This document shows, one piece after another, positions 6,254-6,291 of a stretch of DNA of 6,291 nt (its first letter is position 1; every line of letters begins with the position of its first letter). The notes beneath the pieces were generated by a model. The model was given only the letters and a program-made list of their open reading frames with translations, did not search any database and was not told the DNA's origin. This DNA comes from an uncultured Ruminococcus sp. (GTDB taxonomy: Bacteria > Bacillota > Clostridia > Oscillospirales > Ruminococcaceae): positions 1 through 6,291 of the forward strand of contig CAMWGS010000122.1 in the NCBI GenBank assembly GCA_947173865.1, read 5' to 3'. Made by a program: the position numbers and the translations under genes.

Positions 6254-6291
6254 TTTTTAATTATATAAAATAACATTTTATTTTGTTCCCC

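Noticed and set aside
1..6291. tRNA, rRNA, insertion sequence or integrase attachment site
   Set aside because: I saw no cloverleaf ending in CCA, no transposase or integrase motif, and no paired terminal repeats within the window.

Overview
The window looks like accessory DNA from a low-GC Firmicute, most likely a gut clostridium of the Ruminococcus/Oscillospiraceae kind. This rests on the AT-rich sequence, strong AGGAGG-type ribosome binding sites, AT-rich promoters with TATAAT -10 boxes, and the protein families present. The assignment is inferred from style; no taxonomic marker gene is present.

Left block (1-~600). Three tightly packed minus-strand genes, translationally coupled and each preceded by GGAGG: a 108-aa beta-rich protein, a 71-aa acidic protein, and the first 14 codons of a third gene running off the left edge. 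Compactness and composition suggest a phage structural or accessory operon, but none is firmly identified. Just upstream of the 108-aa gene the operon stops abruptly: only the apparent last few codons of a preceding gene remain.

Middle (~608-1237). A single plus-strand gene of about 200 residues that I do not recognise. It lacks a convincing ribosome binding site or promoter and abuts the left block, so it looks 5'-truncated at a recombination junction near 588-610. It converges on the next gene across a hairpin terminator (1256-1290).

Right block (1305-6291), all minus strand. Reading in the direction of transcription there is a promoter (6209-6253), a degenerate helicase/primase-like ATPase reading frame (5025-6152), a HerA/FtsK-type DNA-translocase ATPase reading frame (3173-5098), a ~210-bp gap with a hairpin and an 18-bp-period repeat, a second promoter (2895-2939), and a D5/P4-type superfamily 3 helicase (1305-2861). 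The first two frames overlap by 74 nt. Removing one T from a T7 run at 5056-5062 joins them into one protein of about 992 residues (1000 with an upstream ATT start).

The two right-block promoters share a nearly identical 17-bp element (15 of 17 positions), and in both its conserved 8-mer lies exactly 22 bp from TATAAT. I infer one co-regulated two-transcript module: a fused pseudo-helicase/HerA motor plus an SF3 helicase. It could serve replication and transfer of a mobile element, or a HerA-based defence function. No primase active site, relaxase, nuclease or integrase is visible in the window, so the role stays open.
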